From: Carettochelys insculpta
Taxonomy: Eukaryota > Chordata > Testudines > Carettochelyidae
Direction: 5' to 3'
NCBI RefSeq assembly: GCF_033958435.1
Contig: NC_134137.1
Coordinates: forward strand, 112,044,501 to 112,108,500
DNA: 64,000 nucleotides
Part shown: one piece after another, positions 19,976-32,649 of the stretch
Layout: every line of letters starts with the position of its first letter
Numbering within the stretch: the first letter of the stretch is position 1
Program-made: the position numbers and the translations under genes
Notes under the pieces: model-generated
Seen by the model: only the letters and a program-made list of their open reading frames with translations
Told to the model about the DNA's origin: nothing
Database searches by the model: none

Positions 19976-20794
19976 AGTGAGAGGAAATAACTGCAAATGG
20001 CAGGAGATGGGGATGGGCAATTGTCTTGTGTTAATTCATATATCTAATTAGGGTGACTCTTAGGTTATAGGAGGTCTACTTCAAAGCTACAATGCCTACC
20101 TCCTCAGAAAAGGATGTTAGAGAACTAGAAAAAGAACTTTGGGCCATGATCCTGTGTCTCGTTTCTGCTTAAACTCTGTCAGGAGAAGTTTAAGCCACAA
20201 GATGAGGTCTCTCTCCCTGATATTGGATGTTAGACTGTAACCTATGGACTATTTCTGACTAATTTGCAACTCTGGAGCTTACCATATCTACTGTAGAATT
20301 GACCTAAGAACTTCATTTATGTTTTATGTATAACAATCTTTTTATTTACACTCCTCTTTTCTTTTGTAACAAATTTTAGTTTAAGTAATTAGAATGGACT
20401 GTAAGCATTTATTTAGGTGAGATCTGAAATACTCATTGACGTAGCAGGGAGTAGGAGTAATAATGCATCTGATCCTTTGGAACTGATAGACCTTCTAATA
20501 CACTAAACAAGATTTTCAGTCATCCTTATTATATTTGACTTGGCTGCCAGGGTAGGAATCCAAATGCTGGGTTGCTCTAATGGAACTGTGTTGTTGACTT
20601 CTGTATAACCAGTAAGTTATTGTAGAAGTGGTTATATTATGGACCCATAATTCTAAGTATTAGAAGTAGCCTCCATTTGTGGGGGAGGGATTGTCTTCCC
20701 CATTTTTTGCAGTCTGCCTTAACTTAGTGATCTAAATGTTTTCCTTCCTTTCCTTCCCCCCAAACCTAGTCACAGCACGTTATACAAATACCTG
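19976..20794. other. Unclassified sequence
   Basis: Possibly an old LTR-like or other dispersed repeat around 20120-20460, but I could not assign it. Confidence 0.3.
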
Positions 20795-20892
20795 TCAGAG
20801 ATGGCCTAGATAATCTTTAATCCTACCTTGAGCTCAGAGGATTGAACTAGATCATCTCTTGTGGTCCCTTTCAGTTCTATGATTTTATGATT
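20795..20892 (+). repeat. CR1 LINE 3' end
   Basis: GCCTAGATAATC, CTTGAGCTCAGAGGATTGAA, CTAGATCATCTC and GTCCCTTTCAG, then a TTCTATGATTTTATGATT octamer-like tail. These are the classic CR1 3' end signals. Confidence 0.8.
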
Positions 20893-21024
20893 TGTAACCC
20901 AATTTGACTCAGGTGTGGAAGTCTCCCTCACATCCTCTGCAGTGAAAACTGACACAGTGATTTCATGTAGCTTTTCTGCTAAGGCCTTGTCTTCCTTGAG
21001 TGCTCTTTGGTCACCTGGATTGTC

Positions 21025-21595
21025 CAGTGTGGTGCTTCCCAAACTGTTCAGTAGCATGACACACTTCAGCGAGACAAACAATTCCATGGCACACTCATTT
21101 TTTCAGCTGAATCGATTGCTCATAACCATCACATTTACTTATATTTACTATGGTTACAGACTTACTAGAAAGGTTTGCAACATAGCAGTGCAGGCAACAA
21201 GCTAAACAGGATAAAGTGGGATGTTGAGTAATTGAGTAACCGCTGAAATGTTCAATTACTCACAAGGTGAGGAGACAGATCCAGAGAACAGGCTCCCCTT
21301 CCTGCCAGCTTGTTGGAGCAAGGATGAGACACTTAAACTGAATCCCAGCTTCAGCAGGCTCCACCCTCCCTCCCATCCTCCTTGCCACAGCAGGAAGGGG
21401 GAATGGGCCCCAGCCAGCCAGTTTGGGCTGGGAGGCAAAATTTCAGCTGCCTCCCAGTGCAGATGGGCTCCTGCAGGGTCAGCATTTCCCCTTGCAGCGG
21501 CTCTGCAAAGAACTGTTACAGAGGAAAACTGATGAAATTTCATGGCACACTTGGACACATCTCATTGCACACCAGTGAAAGCCAGTAGTCCAGTG
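21025..21595. mobile_element. Possible hAT-like non-autonomous element
   Basis: The left end CAGTGTGGTGCTTCCCAAAC resembles hAT termini of the CAGNGGTTCCCAAAC type. The right part has CATGGCACACTTGG and CATTGCACACCAGTG. I could not fix a target duplication, so the boundaries and class are tentative. The GC-rich centre has incidental open frames. Confidence 0.3.
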
Positions 21596-21650
21596 GACCC
21601 ACTGATTTTTTTATTGGCAGGCTTCCTGTTTCTGATGAATTAAAATAAAA

Positions 21651-22073
21651 GGCTATGTGTACACTAGCCAAAAACTTCGAAATGGCCATGCAAATGGCCA
21701 TTTCGAAGTTTACTAATGAAGCGTTGAAATACATATTCAGTGCCTCAGTCGCATGTGGGCAGCCGCGGCACTTCGAAATTGACATGGCTCACCTCCAGAT
21801 GGAGCTCTTTTTTGAAAGGACCCTGGCTACTTCGAAGTCCCCTTATTCCTATGAACAGATAGGAATAAGGGGACTTCGAAGTAGTCAGGGTCCTTTCAAA
21901 AAGGAGCCCCGTCAGGACGAGCTGTGCGGTGGCGAGCCACGTCAATTTCGAAGTGCCATGGCTGCCTGCATGCTAATGAGGCGCTGAATATGTATTTCAG
22001 AGCTTCATTAGTAAACTTCGAAATGGCCATTTACGTGGCCATTTCAAAGTTTTTGGCTAGTGTAGACATGGCC
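21651..22073. mobile_element. Palindromic Harbinger-type MITE, copy 3
   Basis: Ends are GGCTATGTGTACACTAGCC and GGCTAGTGTAGACATGGCC, with a perfect AAA duplication on both sides. It is a 423-bp near-perfect inverted repeat centred near 21855. Confidence 0.92.
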
Positions 22074-22284
22074 AAAGTGTTGCTCTTGGTTTCTGAGTTT
22101 TTTGATAGTAGTTCTTCAAATTATTGTTTGGCTTGCCTACTTTTACTTTTACTTGTTTTTCATGTTCTTTGCTATTTTCCTCAGTAGTATTTGAGTCCCA
22201 GTTTTTGAAGGATGCCTTTCTGTCATTCCCCACCAGTATGACACACTTGGTCATACTTATATATTTTGCATCATGGTATTGCAG

Positions 22285-23369
22285 TGTCCTGGGACCAGTC
22301 CTGTTCAACTTGTTCATCAATGATCTAGAGAAAGGGGTAAGCAGTGAGGTGGCAAAGTTTACAGATGATACCAAGTTGTTCAGGATAGTCAAAACCAAAG
22401 TAGATTGTGAAGAACTTCAAAAAGATCTCAGCAAACTGAGTGATTGGGCAGCAAAATGGCAAATGAAATTTAATGTGGGTAAGTGTAAGGTAATGCACAT
22501 TGGGAAAAACAACCCCAATTATACATACAATGTGATGGGGGCAAATTTAGATACAACAGATCAGGAAAGGGATCTTGGAATTATAGTGGATACTTCTCTG
22601 AAAACATCCACGCAGTGTGCAGCGGCAGTCAGTAAAGCAAATAGGATGTTAGGAATTATTAAACAAGGGTTATAGAATAAGACAAAGAATATCATACTTC
22701 CCCTATATAAAACTATGGTACACCCACATCTTGAGTACTGCTTGCAGATGTGGCCTCCTCACCTCAAAAAAGATATACTGGCATTAGAAAAAGTTCAGAA
22801 AAGGGCAACTAAAATGATTAAGGGTTTGGAAAGGGTTCCGTATGAGGAGAGACTAGAGAGACTGGGACTTTCAGTCTAGAAAAGAAGAGATTGAGGGGCG
22901 ATATGATAAAGGTATATAAAATCATGAATGGTGTGGAGAAAGTGAATATTGAAAAGTTATTTACTTGTTCCCATAATATAAGTAGAGGACACCAAATGAA
23001 ATTAATGAGTAGTAGGTTCAAAACTAATAAAAGAAAATTTTTCTTCACGCAGCGCACAGTCAACCTGTGGAACGCCTTGCCGGAGGAGGCTGTGAAGGCC
23101 AGCACTCTAACAGATTTTAAAATAGAGCTTGATAAATTTTTGGAGATTAGGTCCATAAATGGCTATTAGCCAAGGTTAAAGTATGGTGCCCCTAGCCTTT
23201 AGTCAAAGGCTGGAGACAGATGGCAGGAGACAAATCGGTTGATCATTGTCTTCGGTTCACCTCCTCTGGGGCACCTGGCATTGGCCACTGTTGGCAGACA
23301 GGATACTGGGCTGGATGGACCTTTGGCCTGACCCAGTAAGGCTGTTCTTATGTTTTTATGTTCTTATGT
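22285..23369 (+). mobile_element. CR1/L2-type LINE, 5'-truncated, decayed
   Basis: Same family as the LINE at 16408-17800. It begins inside the RT domain (TCCTGGGACCAG) and ends with GGACCTTTGGCCTGACCCAG plus a (CTTATGTT)-type tail. Stops and a frameshift break it. Confidence 0.85.
22286..23169 (+). pseudogene. CR1/L2-type reverse transcriptase, broken
   Basis: [17 protein letters not shown], then KFTDDTKLF (the usual ADD motif reads TDD), then GIIKQGL followed by a TAG at 22673-22675. The frame continues to LERLGL and then shifts near 22870. The C-terminus ([14 protein letters not shown]) lies in another frame up to 23167. Confidence 0.85.
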
Positions 23370-23513
23370 CCCATTTATTGTTCTCATTGCACCAAGTCTC
23401 TCAAATATCTATAATGTTAATATCGTCATTTAATACCAGGCCCTCAGGTTCACCCATCTGAGTTACTTGCATGTCTAGCATAGTACATACGCAATTATGA
23501 AACATGTCACATT
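23370..23513. other. Unclassified short spacer
   Basis: It lies between the LINE tail and MITE copy 4. Nothing recognised. Confidence 0.4.
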
Positions 23514-23947
23514 GGCTATGTCTACACTAGCCAAAAACTTTGAAATGGCCACGCAAATGGCCATTTCGAAGTTTACTAAAGAAGTGCTGAAATACATATT
23601 CAGCGCTTCATTAGCATGAGGGCGGCCACGGCACTTCGAAATTGACATGGCTCACTGCTGTGCAGCTCGTCCTGACTGGGCTCCTTTTCGAAAGGACCCC
23701 ACCTACTTTGAAGTCCCCTTATTCCTATGAGCAGATGGGAATAAGGGGACTTCGAAGTAGGTGGGGTCCTTTCGAAAAGGAGCCCCGTTGGGACAAGCCA
23801 TGCGGCGGCGAGCCGCATCATTTTCGAAGTCCTGCAGCCGCCCACATGCTAATGAGGTGCTGAATATGTATTTCAGTGCTTCATTAGTAAACTTCGAAAG
23901 CCCATTTGCATGTCCATTTCGAAGTTTGGGCTAGTGTAGACACGGCC
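23514..23947. mobile_element. Palindromic Harbinger-type MITE, copy 4
   Basis: Ends are GGCTATGTCTACACTAGCC and GGGCTAGTGTAGACACGGCC, flanked by a perfect ATT duplication (23511-23513 and 23948-23950). It is a 434-bp inverted repeat. Confidence 0.93.
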
Positions 23948-26597
23948 ATTGTCTGTGTTCTTGTGGTGTAATTGAATGGAATTCTTTTTCCTTTGACTAT
24001 TTCTTTTTAGTTCCAAAACTACAGTGTACATTATTAAACTCTATCCTTCCTTCTTTGCAGGGAGATAGGGAATTCCAGTTAAAAGATTTTTACCAATGAC
24101 ACATCTTTGTTCCAACTATGTGCTCCTCTGCAACTGTCAGCTCCCACCTCCCCTTAGCGCTTAGTTTAAAAGCTCCTCTATAACTGCTGTAGGAATGGTG
24201 TTAAACATTGTTAGGCAATTCTTGGTACCAAAAGTTGGAGCCAGATCTCCACGAGCTTTCAACCAGCTGAATATCTGACCCTTGGTACTCATCAAAACTA
24301 AGTGACACTGGTCAAGGTGTAAGTGAAAGATTAATAATGACACTTCCTTGTAATTTTACATTTAAAACCATGAAATAAATACTTTGATGTCTAACTGCAG
24401 CTCAGTCATTTCATGGAGGAGGTTAGTGAAAATTATGTTATTGCAAATAAGACCACAACTGACTTCTCTCAGAATTGTTTTCAAGTCACAATGCAGGATC
24501 TTAACAGCTAACGTTTTAAGTGCACCAGTTTTTCATCTGTAGTATTCAGGTGAGCAAGAATGGCTCAGTGATAAGCATTTATCTAAGTTTCTCTCCTATT
24601 TTTTCCTGGTGCAGTTTCCATGTCCAATAAAATATCAAAAACATTTAAAATCAGGGTTTGACATGCACCCAAAGGACTGATCCTGCAGCTCTTACTCAGT
24701 AGGTCCAGCCACGTAAATACATACGAAAGAGTTGCATGAATAAGCTTCCAGGTTGTCAGTACTGAAGTAAACTCTTCTTTTGTAATAGTTTATTTTAGTT
24801 ATGCTCCTGTGGTACATGACATATTGAATCACTATATTTATTTTTGCTATGCTGGCATTTTAAATATAAATTAAGGCTTTCTCTTCCAGGATAATTTACT
24901 GCATCACACAGCCTTTTCTCCATGTCTGGCTGGGCTATAAAATAAGCGGGTTTGGTGTGTGTTTCTGCTTTTATTCTGTTTTTATGTGAGCTAGACTACT
25001 TCCTTGTGAGAAAAATAGATCATTAACATAAACCTTTCTCAGAAGAATGCTGCTAAAACTTTCAGCATAGTGGCATCAAAAACATTACATTTACGAAGTA
25101 CTCTGTTTAGGTAAGGTTAGACTGGAGGTTTATTTCTACCTTCCATTTTGTTTGTGTGTTTTGTTTTTGTTTTAACTTTCACTCTTGCAGGCATTAGACA
25201 AGTTTCCAGATTGCCTCTTTAGATAATAGCTTTCCATTTAGCAATTGGTTTCTGAAATGAGTTTAGTTATTCCAGAATGCTGATGCTGAACTTGTGATCT
25301 GAAAGCACCAAAGAGAGAGACACAGAGAGAGAGAGAGAGAGAGAAGCAGAAAGAGATGACATTGACTTTCAGTACAACTGACTTTTCAGCCTTAGCCATT
25401 TTTCTTCCATGTCTCAACAATGGCTTATTACAAAGCAGTGGGCAGGAGGGGAAGGAAGGTACCAGTCAACCCTTTACATTACCTTATCCCTATGATCTGT
25501 CTCAGTTTCTTGTCCATTCAGAATAAGGTGATGGTCTCTGCCTTTGAAATGGGAATGTATATAAGATGTAACCTGATTTAACACTGTGCTCAGAAGGGAT
25601 TGCTCTCTTCCTGTCCTGGCTAGGTGTGATGCTTTTGATGATAACCGGAGGTGATGGGGGAGCACAGAATGAATTAAAGCACTGGGTGGTAGTGACACAT
25701 GTAAAAAGAAGCTCGAAGACAGTTAACTTTTCAGATTTAAAAGCAGATCCAGGCACATAATTTATAATGAATAATGAACTGGCTGAATTTTGCCAACATT
25801 TTTCCTGTTCACCAATTGTCCACAAACATAGGGCAAAAATCTCAGATTTATTCATTACCCTCAAATTAGTCACCTGTTTTTCCAGCTAATACATTCTTGG
25901 CATGCAGAGTGCTCAGACATAGTTCACTGGTGCTATTCAAAAGGTGCATGGTGTGTTAGTTTCTAAATTTCCTATGATACATAGAGATTAAGCATCATTA
26001 TCATGACAAAAAAGTTCATGTGAGCAGATGCTGTACTGACAGCAATACTGAAGCCATCTCTTTATTTAACCCTCCTGAAGATAAAACATGGTAACTTTAT
26101 TCCAGTATGCCCCTTTTCTAAACTTTAAACTTTATCTGGAGCATAAGTTATCTCACAATAAAAGAATCGGAAGAACAGTTAAAAACATTTAGCAGACATG
26201 GCTTGGTATTATGAATGTATAATTATGTGTATAGAATTTCTTTTCTGAATCTTTCTGGTCCATTGTTCCATCTCCAATGGCATCTATTACTCAGAAGGGA
26301 ATCTAGAAAAGTGCTAAGCATCAAATCATAGATGGTCCTGTACACTCCTGCTGGTGAGGGGTAGGAAGGAAGGAGGAGCAGGAGTGGGAGCCAAATGCTC
26401 AAAGGCCTGGGTGATTTCAAAGGGCCCAAGGGAGCCCTTCCGTGCAGGAGCGTCACATGCCTCCCAGCAGATGCCCCTCCCCCCAACATTGAGCTGTCCT
26501 GCTGCAGCTGAATACTTCTGGGATGCTGTTGCTAACTGTGCTGATGTTTGGCTGCCACTTTACCCCATCAATGCAGAAGAGGGGCAATTGGCACAGG
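23948..26597. other. No recognised gene
   Basis: AT-rich. Acceptor-like sites precede short frames near 24060 (GDREFQLKDFYQ then stop) and 25190, too short to call. A (GA)n microsatellite lies at 25324. Near 26350-26590 there is a GC-richer stretch with no identified family. Confidence 0.4.
25324..25344 (+). repeat. (GA)n microsatellite
   Basis: About ten GA units. Confidence 0.9.
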
Positions 26598-27009
26598 GGG
26601 TACATCTACACTTGCACTCCTCTTTCGAAAGAGGTATGCAAATGAGGCAAATTGAAAATGGAAATGAGGCATAATTTTGTGTATTCAGCACCTCATTTGC
26701 ATATTCTAATTTCGAAAGAGCTTCTTTCAAAAGAAGAAAGCCAGTGTAGACGCTGCTCTTTCAGAAGTAAACCCATCTTTGAAAGAATCCTTCTTCTTTT
26801 CACTTAATGGGAAGAAGGATTCTTTGAAAAATGGGTTTACTTTTGAAAGAACAGCGTCTACAGTGGCTTTCTTCTTTCGAAAGAAGCTCTTTCGAAATTA
26901 GAATATGCAAATGAAGTGCTGACTATGCAAATTTACACCTCATTTGCATTTTTGATTTGCCTCATTTGCATGCCTCTTTCGAACGAAGAATGCAATTGTA
27001 GACACACCC
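26598..27009. mobile_element. Second palindromic MITE family
   Basis: Termini GGGTACATCTACA and TGTAGACACACCC are inverted, with a perfect AGG duplication (26595-26597 and 27010-27012). It is 412 bp. The interior is an inverted repeat built from CTTTCGAAAGA and CCTCATTTGCAT motifs with a short centre at about 26800. The ends are related to, but different from, the GGCYRTGTCTACAC set. Probably PIF/Harbinger too. No coding capacity. Confidence 0.85.
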
Positions 27010-27385
27010 AGGAGGCTCCGGCTCACGAGAACTTGAATCGGAGCTGTTTCCTTCTACACTGTTGAGTGTGGGGGTACTGCTTCTCTTAAAGAGGCAGTTC
27101 ACTGTTTTGAGATTTCCCCAGCAGCCAGCTCACACAATCTCTGACACACGCAGTCTCTTTCCTTCTCTCTCTCCCAGCTCATACCCCATCTGCACAGAGC
27201 AGAGGAGAGAAAAGAGGGCTGTGGAGGAGAGAAAGAGAGCTTTCAGTGAGTGTCTTATGGTTATAGCTCAGACAACTCTCAAGTTTCCCCATCAGCCAGC
27301 AGATGTACCATTTCTGTGTGATACATGTATGCACACAGTCCTGTCACACAAATACATGCACATCATCCTGTCTGTCTCATAGATA
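27010..27385. other. No recognised feature
   Basis: A short GC-richer stretch with CT-rich runs. Open frames have no family support. Confidence 0.4.
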
Positions 27386-27386
27386 G

Positions 27387-27427
27387 ACACACACACACAC
27401 ACACACTCTCTCTCTCTCTCTCTCTCT
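27387..27427 (+). repeat. (CA)n(CT)n compound microsatellite
   Basis: About ten CA units followed by about ten CT units, ending just before MITE copy 5. Confidence 0.95.
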
Positions 27428-27440
27428 TCTTGCTGTCTCT

Positions 27441-27876
27441 GGCCGTGTCTACACGTGCCCCAAACTTCGAAATGGCCATGCAAATGGCCATTTCGAAGTT
27501 TACTAATGAAGCGCTGAAATGCATATTCAGCGCTTCATTAGCATGCGGGCGGCAGCAGCGCTTCGAAATTGACGCGCCTTGCCACTGCGCGGCGTGTCCA
27601 GACGAGGCTCCTTTTCGAAAGGAAGCCACCTACTTTGAAGTCCCCTTATTCCCATGAACTCATGGGAATAAGGGGACTTCGAAATAGGCGGGGCCCTTTT
27701 GAAAAGGAGCCCCGTCTGGATGCGCCGCACGACGGCAAGGCGCGTCAATTTCGAAGCGCTGCTGCCGCCCGCATGCTAATGAAGCGCTGAATATGCATTT
27801 CAGTGCTTCATTAGTAAACTTCAAAATGGCCATTTGCATGGCCATTTCGAAGTTTGGGGCACGTGTAGACGTAGCC
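27441..27876. mobile_element. Palindromic Harbinger-type MITE, copy 5
   Basis: Ends are GGCCGTGTCTACACGTGCC and GCACGTGTAGACGTAGCC, flanked by a perfect TCT duplication. It is 436 bp and intact, with both subterminal AATGGCCATGCAAATGGCC hairpins. It lies in a simple-repeat region, with CA/CT repeats on both sides. Confidence 0.94.
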
Positions 27877-27886
27877 TCTGTGTCTC

Positions 27887-27909
27887 ACACTCACACACAC
27901 ACACACACT
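27887..27909 (+). repeat. (CA)n microsatellite
   Basis: CA repeat with one CT interruption, just right of MITE copy 5. Confidence 0.85.
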
Positions 27910-30900
27910 CCCCTCTGTGTCCGACTCTCTCACAAAACGTTGCCCTGTCTCTCTGTCCCACATATACATACAAACACAGTCCAGTCTGTGTGTAGCTTGC
28001 ACTGCCTGACAAATGATTGTATTATTGTTGTTGTTGCTGCTTGTTACTTCCTATAATGCGCATAGATTCCTTGGAATTTTTTTCTTTCACAGCATGATAG
28101 TTTAGTGTCTTGACTGGTCTATGATTTTGCTTATCTAACATTTAAATTTAATTCTTTGAATAGTGAGTTCTAAAACTCCCTGATCTGTTCTCACTGAAGA
28201 AATTATCCCTATGGTATTTTTTTAAAAAATATATATGTATTATATGCACGTATTTTGCTTCTATTGGTGGTGCATATGTGCACATGCCTTGGTTCATACA
28301 ACGCAATGTATTGCTCACATGGATGTAAACAGTAAGACAGATAGGCCAGCACTGCAGGTGCAGCACCACCCAAATTTCAGACAGACTGAGTCATAGGGGA
28401 ACCATTGTCTAATCTGCCCCTGGGGCCTGGAACTGCTCTCAGTGGGCCTAGTTGTGTGCTAATGGTGCTAATGTACTAAGTGCAGTAGTTGAAGGGAGCC
28501 TTATTTCCACAGGTCATCTATTCAGGGGTCGGGTGTGCTGGGTAGAATTAGATCTCAGAATCTAGACAACCCCAGCAAATTCCAGTGACCTGTGTGTTTT
28601 CTCTAACCAAGCCACAGGAAAGCACACTGGGCTTTATTTTCTGTTGACTTGAACCTTGTGTAGTCATTTATGCCAATACAAAATGCCACTTTTCTGATCT
28701 AGTAGCATTTATGCTTTCTTTGCATGGGTGCCCTTATACTTCTCAAGTGTACCATTTCAACCTTTATATTTTTAATCCAAATTGTACTGCACATTATAGT
28801 GTGATGCAACTAATTTATCCCCCGGTGGAAAGCATGCAAGAGATTCTGCCATTTTTCTATTCACATTAATATTTCATTTTTATATTTGTGAGTCAGAAGC
28901 TTGAACATTATGTACATGTTGTTGTTGTCCTGAAGCTAAATGAAACTCCACCAGCAGCCTGGAAAAATTTGGTCCTTCTTCCATTCTGAGATTTCCAGAA
29001 CAAGTAATGTCTTCCAAGGCTTTTCCAGTTTAAAATAATGTTGAATCCACTTGTAACAGGCCTTTAATCATTGCAAGTGAGTGATGCTTTGTGGATGTTG
29101 GAAGTCAGGGAAAAAAAGCTGTATCCTTGTGCTGTTTGGTGTTTTGTCGGTAAAAATACCCGAATACCCAAAGTAATGGATGTAAAACCTAAGTGAGTTC
29201 ATTATTTTTGTTTGACAGAATGATGTAACAGGTGGGAGACCATGAATCAGCATTCCCATTGCATTCCCAGTTGGTAGCCAGTCCAGGCCTCAGAAGCTAA
29301 TGATCCAACCAATGACCCTATTTATTGGTGAATGCTGGTCACATTCCAACTGAGGCACATTGTATATACTCAAATAAGATGCAACAGTTTAGGTCATGCA
29401 GCTGAATGGCTAACTGCTGAGCATGAGATTGTCCCTTGCTCTTGTTCAGATACACAGGATTGAGGAAAGAGGACAAAATAGAGCAGGGCTTCAGAGTTAT
29501 GAACACCGGCGTTGTGAAGTGACCAGCCACTCACCTCACTTGGAATTGGAAATATGAAAAAAAAACCTACACAAAATGCAGCACCATGCACATCTGCATG
29601 ACACAATATTGTGTTAAATATAAACCACTAAAAATACAGAAAAAGTTAAACAAAAAAATTACAATGTAAGGAAACTATTTCTGCGCTTGTTTCCTTTTAC
29701 ACTAGATGGTTAAAAGCAGCATTTTTCTTCTGCCTATTAACATTTCAAAGCTGTATCAACTAAATAGTTAGTTTTAAACATTTGAAAGAACCATAATGTT
29801 TTGTTCAAAGTTATGAACACTTCAGGGGTACGAACAGCATCCATTTCCGTCATATTCATACCTCCGAAGTGCTACTGTAGTGACAGTGTTTGTATTGTTA
29901 GGGTGTTTGTATTGGGTGCCTGTATTGTCTTACGAAACAATGACCGTTCTCTCAGCTGCAGAGAATACAGAAGGGCCAGAGGTCACTGCAGTCCCACTAG
30001 CTCTCTGAGGCCACCTTTTTCACTTCCCTGTGCTAGAGATACATGCAAAGTCTATTCTCTGTTTGCATTGGGATGGTGCAGCTTCTTACACCCACTACTT
30101 AGTGCTTTGTGTAATTGTCCTAAATGACTGTAGTGTCTCTTTCCCTCTCTGTAAAAAGAGAAAGAAATATTATTTAATATCTTTTGAAAACTCAGTGCAT
30201 GAAAATGTTCCTGCGAAATGATTAAGTTATCAGCACAGTTAAACAAAAAAAAGAGTGGATGATATGAAATTGAAGGACAGAAGCTATTGTTTTAAAAAGA
30301 AATCCCTGGTATATAAATAATTTATACCCTTTAAAAGAATAAAATGCCTCTATTTATATTGCACTTGGATGCATGGTAATGACTTTTTCCACTAACTTTC
30401 TTTTGTTTCCAGAATAACTTATTATAATATATTACTCCAAGTGAACTAACGCTGAGTAAGTCTGCATTTTAATATATCGTACATGCTGAACACCTTGTAC
30501 CCCATCTTCCAAGTAGCTCTGGGAGCACTGATTCAGCATTATGTATAGCTATGTGCATTCATCATAAGCAGAAGTAACTATTTCATCTTGGTAAAGAACA
30601 GCTCCTTTCACTGAGCCTTATCTGAACTTGTGTGGCACAGGGAGTGGGGTGTCTGGAGGTTTGAGAATTCCTTTATCTCAGGGGTAAAACACTTTAAAAA
30701 AAGAAGACTCTGGATGTAAACAAAGCTATTAGCAAACTATGGACCATTTTTAACTTGGTTTTCAAATATTCATTTTGATTATAAATTAGGTTTGGCCAAA
30801 CATTCGTCTAATGATTGAATTAATATCAGTGCATGCCCTCTTATTTGAACTTATATGTAGCTGCTAAGCAAGGTCAACTACAATAAACAGGACAGTTTTT

Positions 30901-32349
30901 GAAGCACTGAAACAGTGACCGCTTCATAAATATGTTTATTTAAAAGGTTAGCCTATAGTGTAATTACAGTGAGATTTAACTGTTCATCATGAAGTAGGCA
31001 CGTTTAATCTAGGTAAACTACACACTGTGTGATAGATCATACGACATCTTCGAAGAATTTAGGAAAATTATGAACACTGGAGACTGTTGGATTTAAAATT
31101 ATTTTGGCACATAGATACATAGAAAGACATATTGATGCTTTTAATGGAAGCAGTAGGTGCATCAATAGAAGCATCAACTTTCTGTGATGAAGGTGGAACA
31201 TTTCCCTGAAGCCAAAAAAAAAAGCAGACATGTTCTGTGACCCTCCCATAGTGCTGGCAGTGCCCGCAACTCCTCAGTAACCCCTGTTTGACTTGTCTAT
31301 TGCAAGACAAATTTGTTCATATATCATGACTGTCAGATTGCCTTTTCTGCAACTGTATCAGTAATTAACTATGCCTTGTTAGTGCTCCAGGCATCTACAT
31401 GTGTCACATTGAAATGAAGGGTTGGTTTTTCACTGTTTCACATAACACAGTGACCTTTCAGCTTTGTAGCATCAAAAAAGATCGTCAATATTGATAAAAA
31501 TATGTCAATAGTTTTTTTTAGATGTCTGCATGTTATTGGTCTATATTATAAAAATGATGCCATGGTAAATGCTTTAATGATTTTAATATCAAAGGTAGAG
31601 ACAACTCCAAATTAGAACTTTGGAGAAAACCTTCCCATTATCTTCACTTCAGGCCTTATCTTTTTTAATACTGTGGAACACTTCAAAAGTTTTGGGTCTC
31701 ATCAGCAGCAATTGATTTGGATGTACCTACGATCAATCCCCAGTTTCTTAATTGTTTTGTAGGTTTCTCTGTCTTTGAGAGCAATCAACAAACTGTCAAT
31801 CTAGTGTCACCAGTAAAAATGACCTTGTGTGGTTACAACTAATAATAATTTATTGTATGCACATTGATTATGGATATCTTTCCCAGACACAAGCATTTTG
31901 GAAATGTCATGGCCAGCAAGATACAATGAAAGTGCAATGAGCTGGATCCATGTAAGTGTATGGTATTATCAATCAAAAGTAATAGAATTCACTCTCTCTT
32001 CTATACTGAGGTACATTCAGTTCAGAAGTGAGGTAGGTTATTGGAAAGCAAGTTATGTACCATGAAAAATAGGGAAGATTTTGCACTGACCCACCTCATC
32101 AAAGTGTTTGGCTGAGGTCTCTGTGGAACCATATTGTGTCCTCTGAGAACCGATGTTCCACAGGGACACTGCCTTTTCCCAGCATGTCTTCCCCTATAGC
32201 ATGGTTTGTGAGGGCAGTTGTATGGAGATGGTCTGCTCCTTTAGGTCAACTTACCTATGACAGGGATACTCTTTCTTTACTTGCTAAAGGCAGATTCCAC
32301 CACTTCCACAGGCTGAATAATGCCAAGTGCTAGAAGAAGAAAGAATCTG
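27910..32349. other. Long AT-rich region, no gene recognised
   Basis: No frame longer than about 108 codons and none with motifs. A GTAAGT donor and a strong acceptor bound a 42-bp block at about 30412-30453, but all three frames contain stops, so at best it is non-coding. The stretch 29440-29885 looks like an old dispersed repeat that I could not name. Confidence 0.4.
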
Positions 32350-32649
32350 GGCTTACACTAAGTCTATACTAGGGGAAATAAGTAAATTTCAGGTAAGCAA
32401 TTCTAGCTATAAGATTTGCGTAGCTAGAAATGACATATCAGAATCAACTTACCTCCTGAGTGAACCATTACTATCAACTATCCAGTAGTCTTTCGTTGAC
32501 CTCCCTTATTCCACATGATACGTGAAGTAAGTTGTCGATGGTAGAGCCCAGAGAGATCAATTTTATGGGATCTTCACCAGACATGGAAAATCAAACTCCA
32601 CAAGATTGACCACCAGCATGTTGATCTTCCAGTAAATATAGACAAGCCC
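32350..32649. mobile_element. Possible diverged Harbinger-type MITE
   Basis: The left end GGGCTTACACTAAGTCTATA and right end TATAGACAAGCCC are near-inverted, allowing a short insertion on the left. About 300 bp. No clear target duplication. Old and diverged. Confidence 0.4.

Noticed and set aside
30412..30453. Possible 42-bp exon with good splice signals
   Set aside because: Stops in all three frames.
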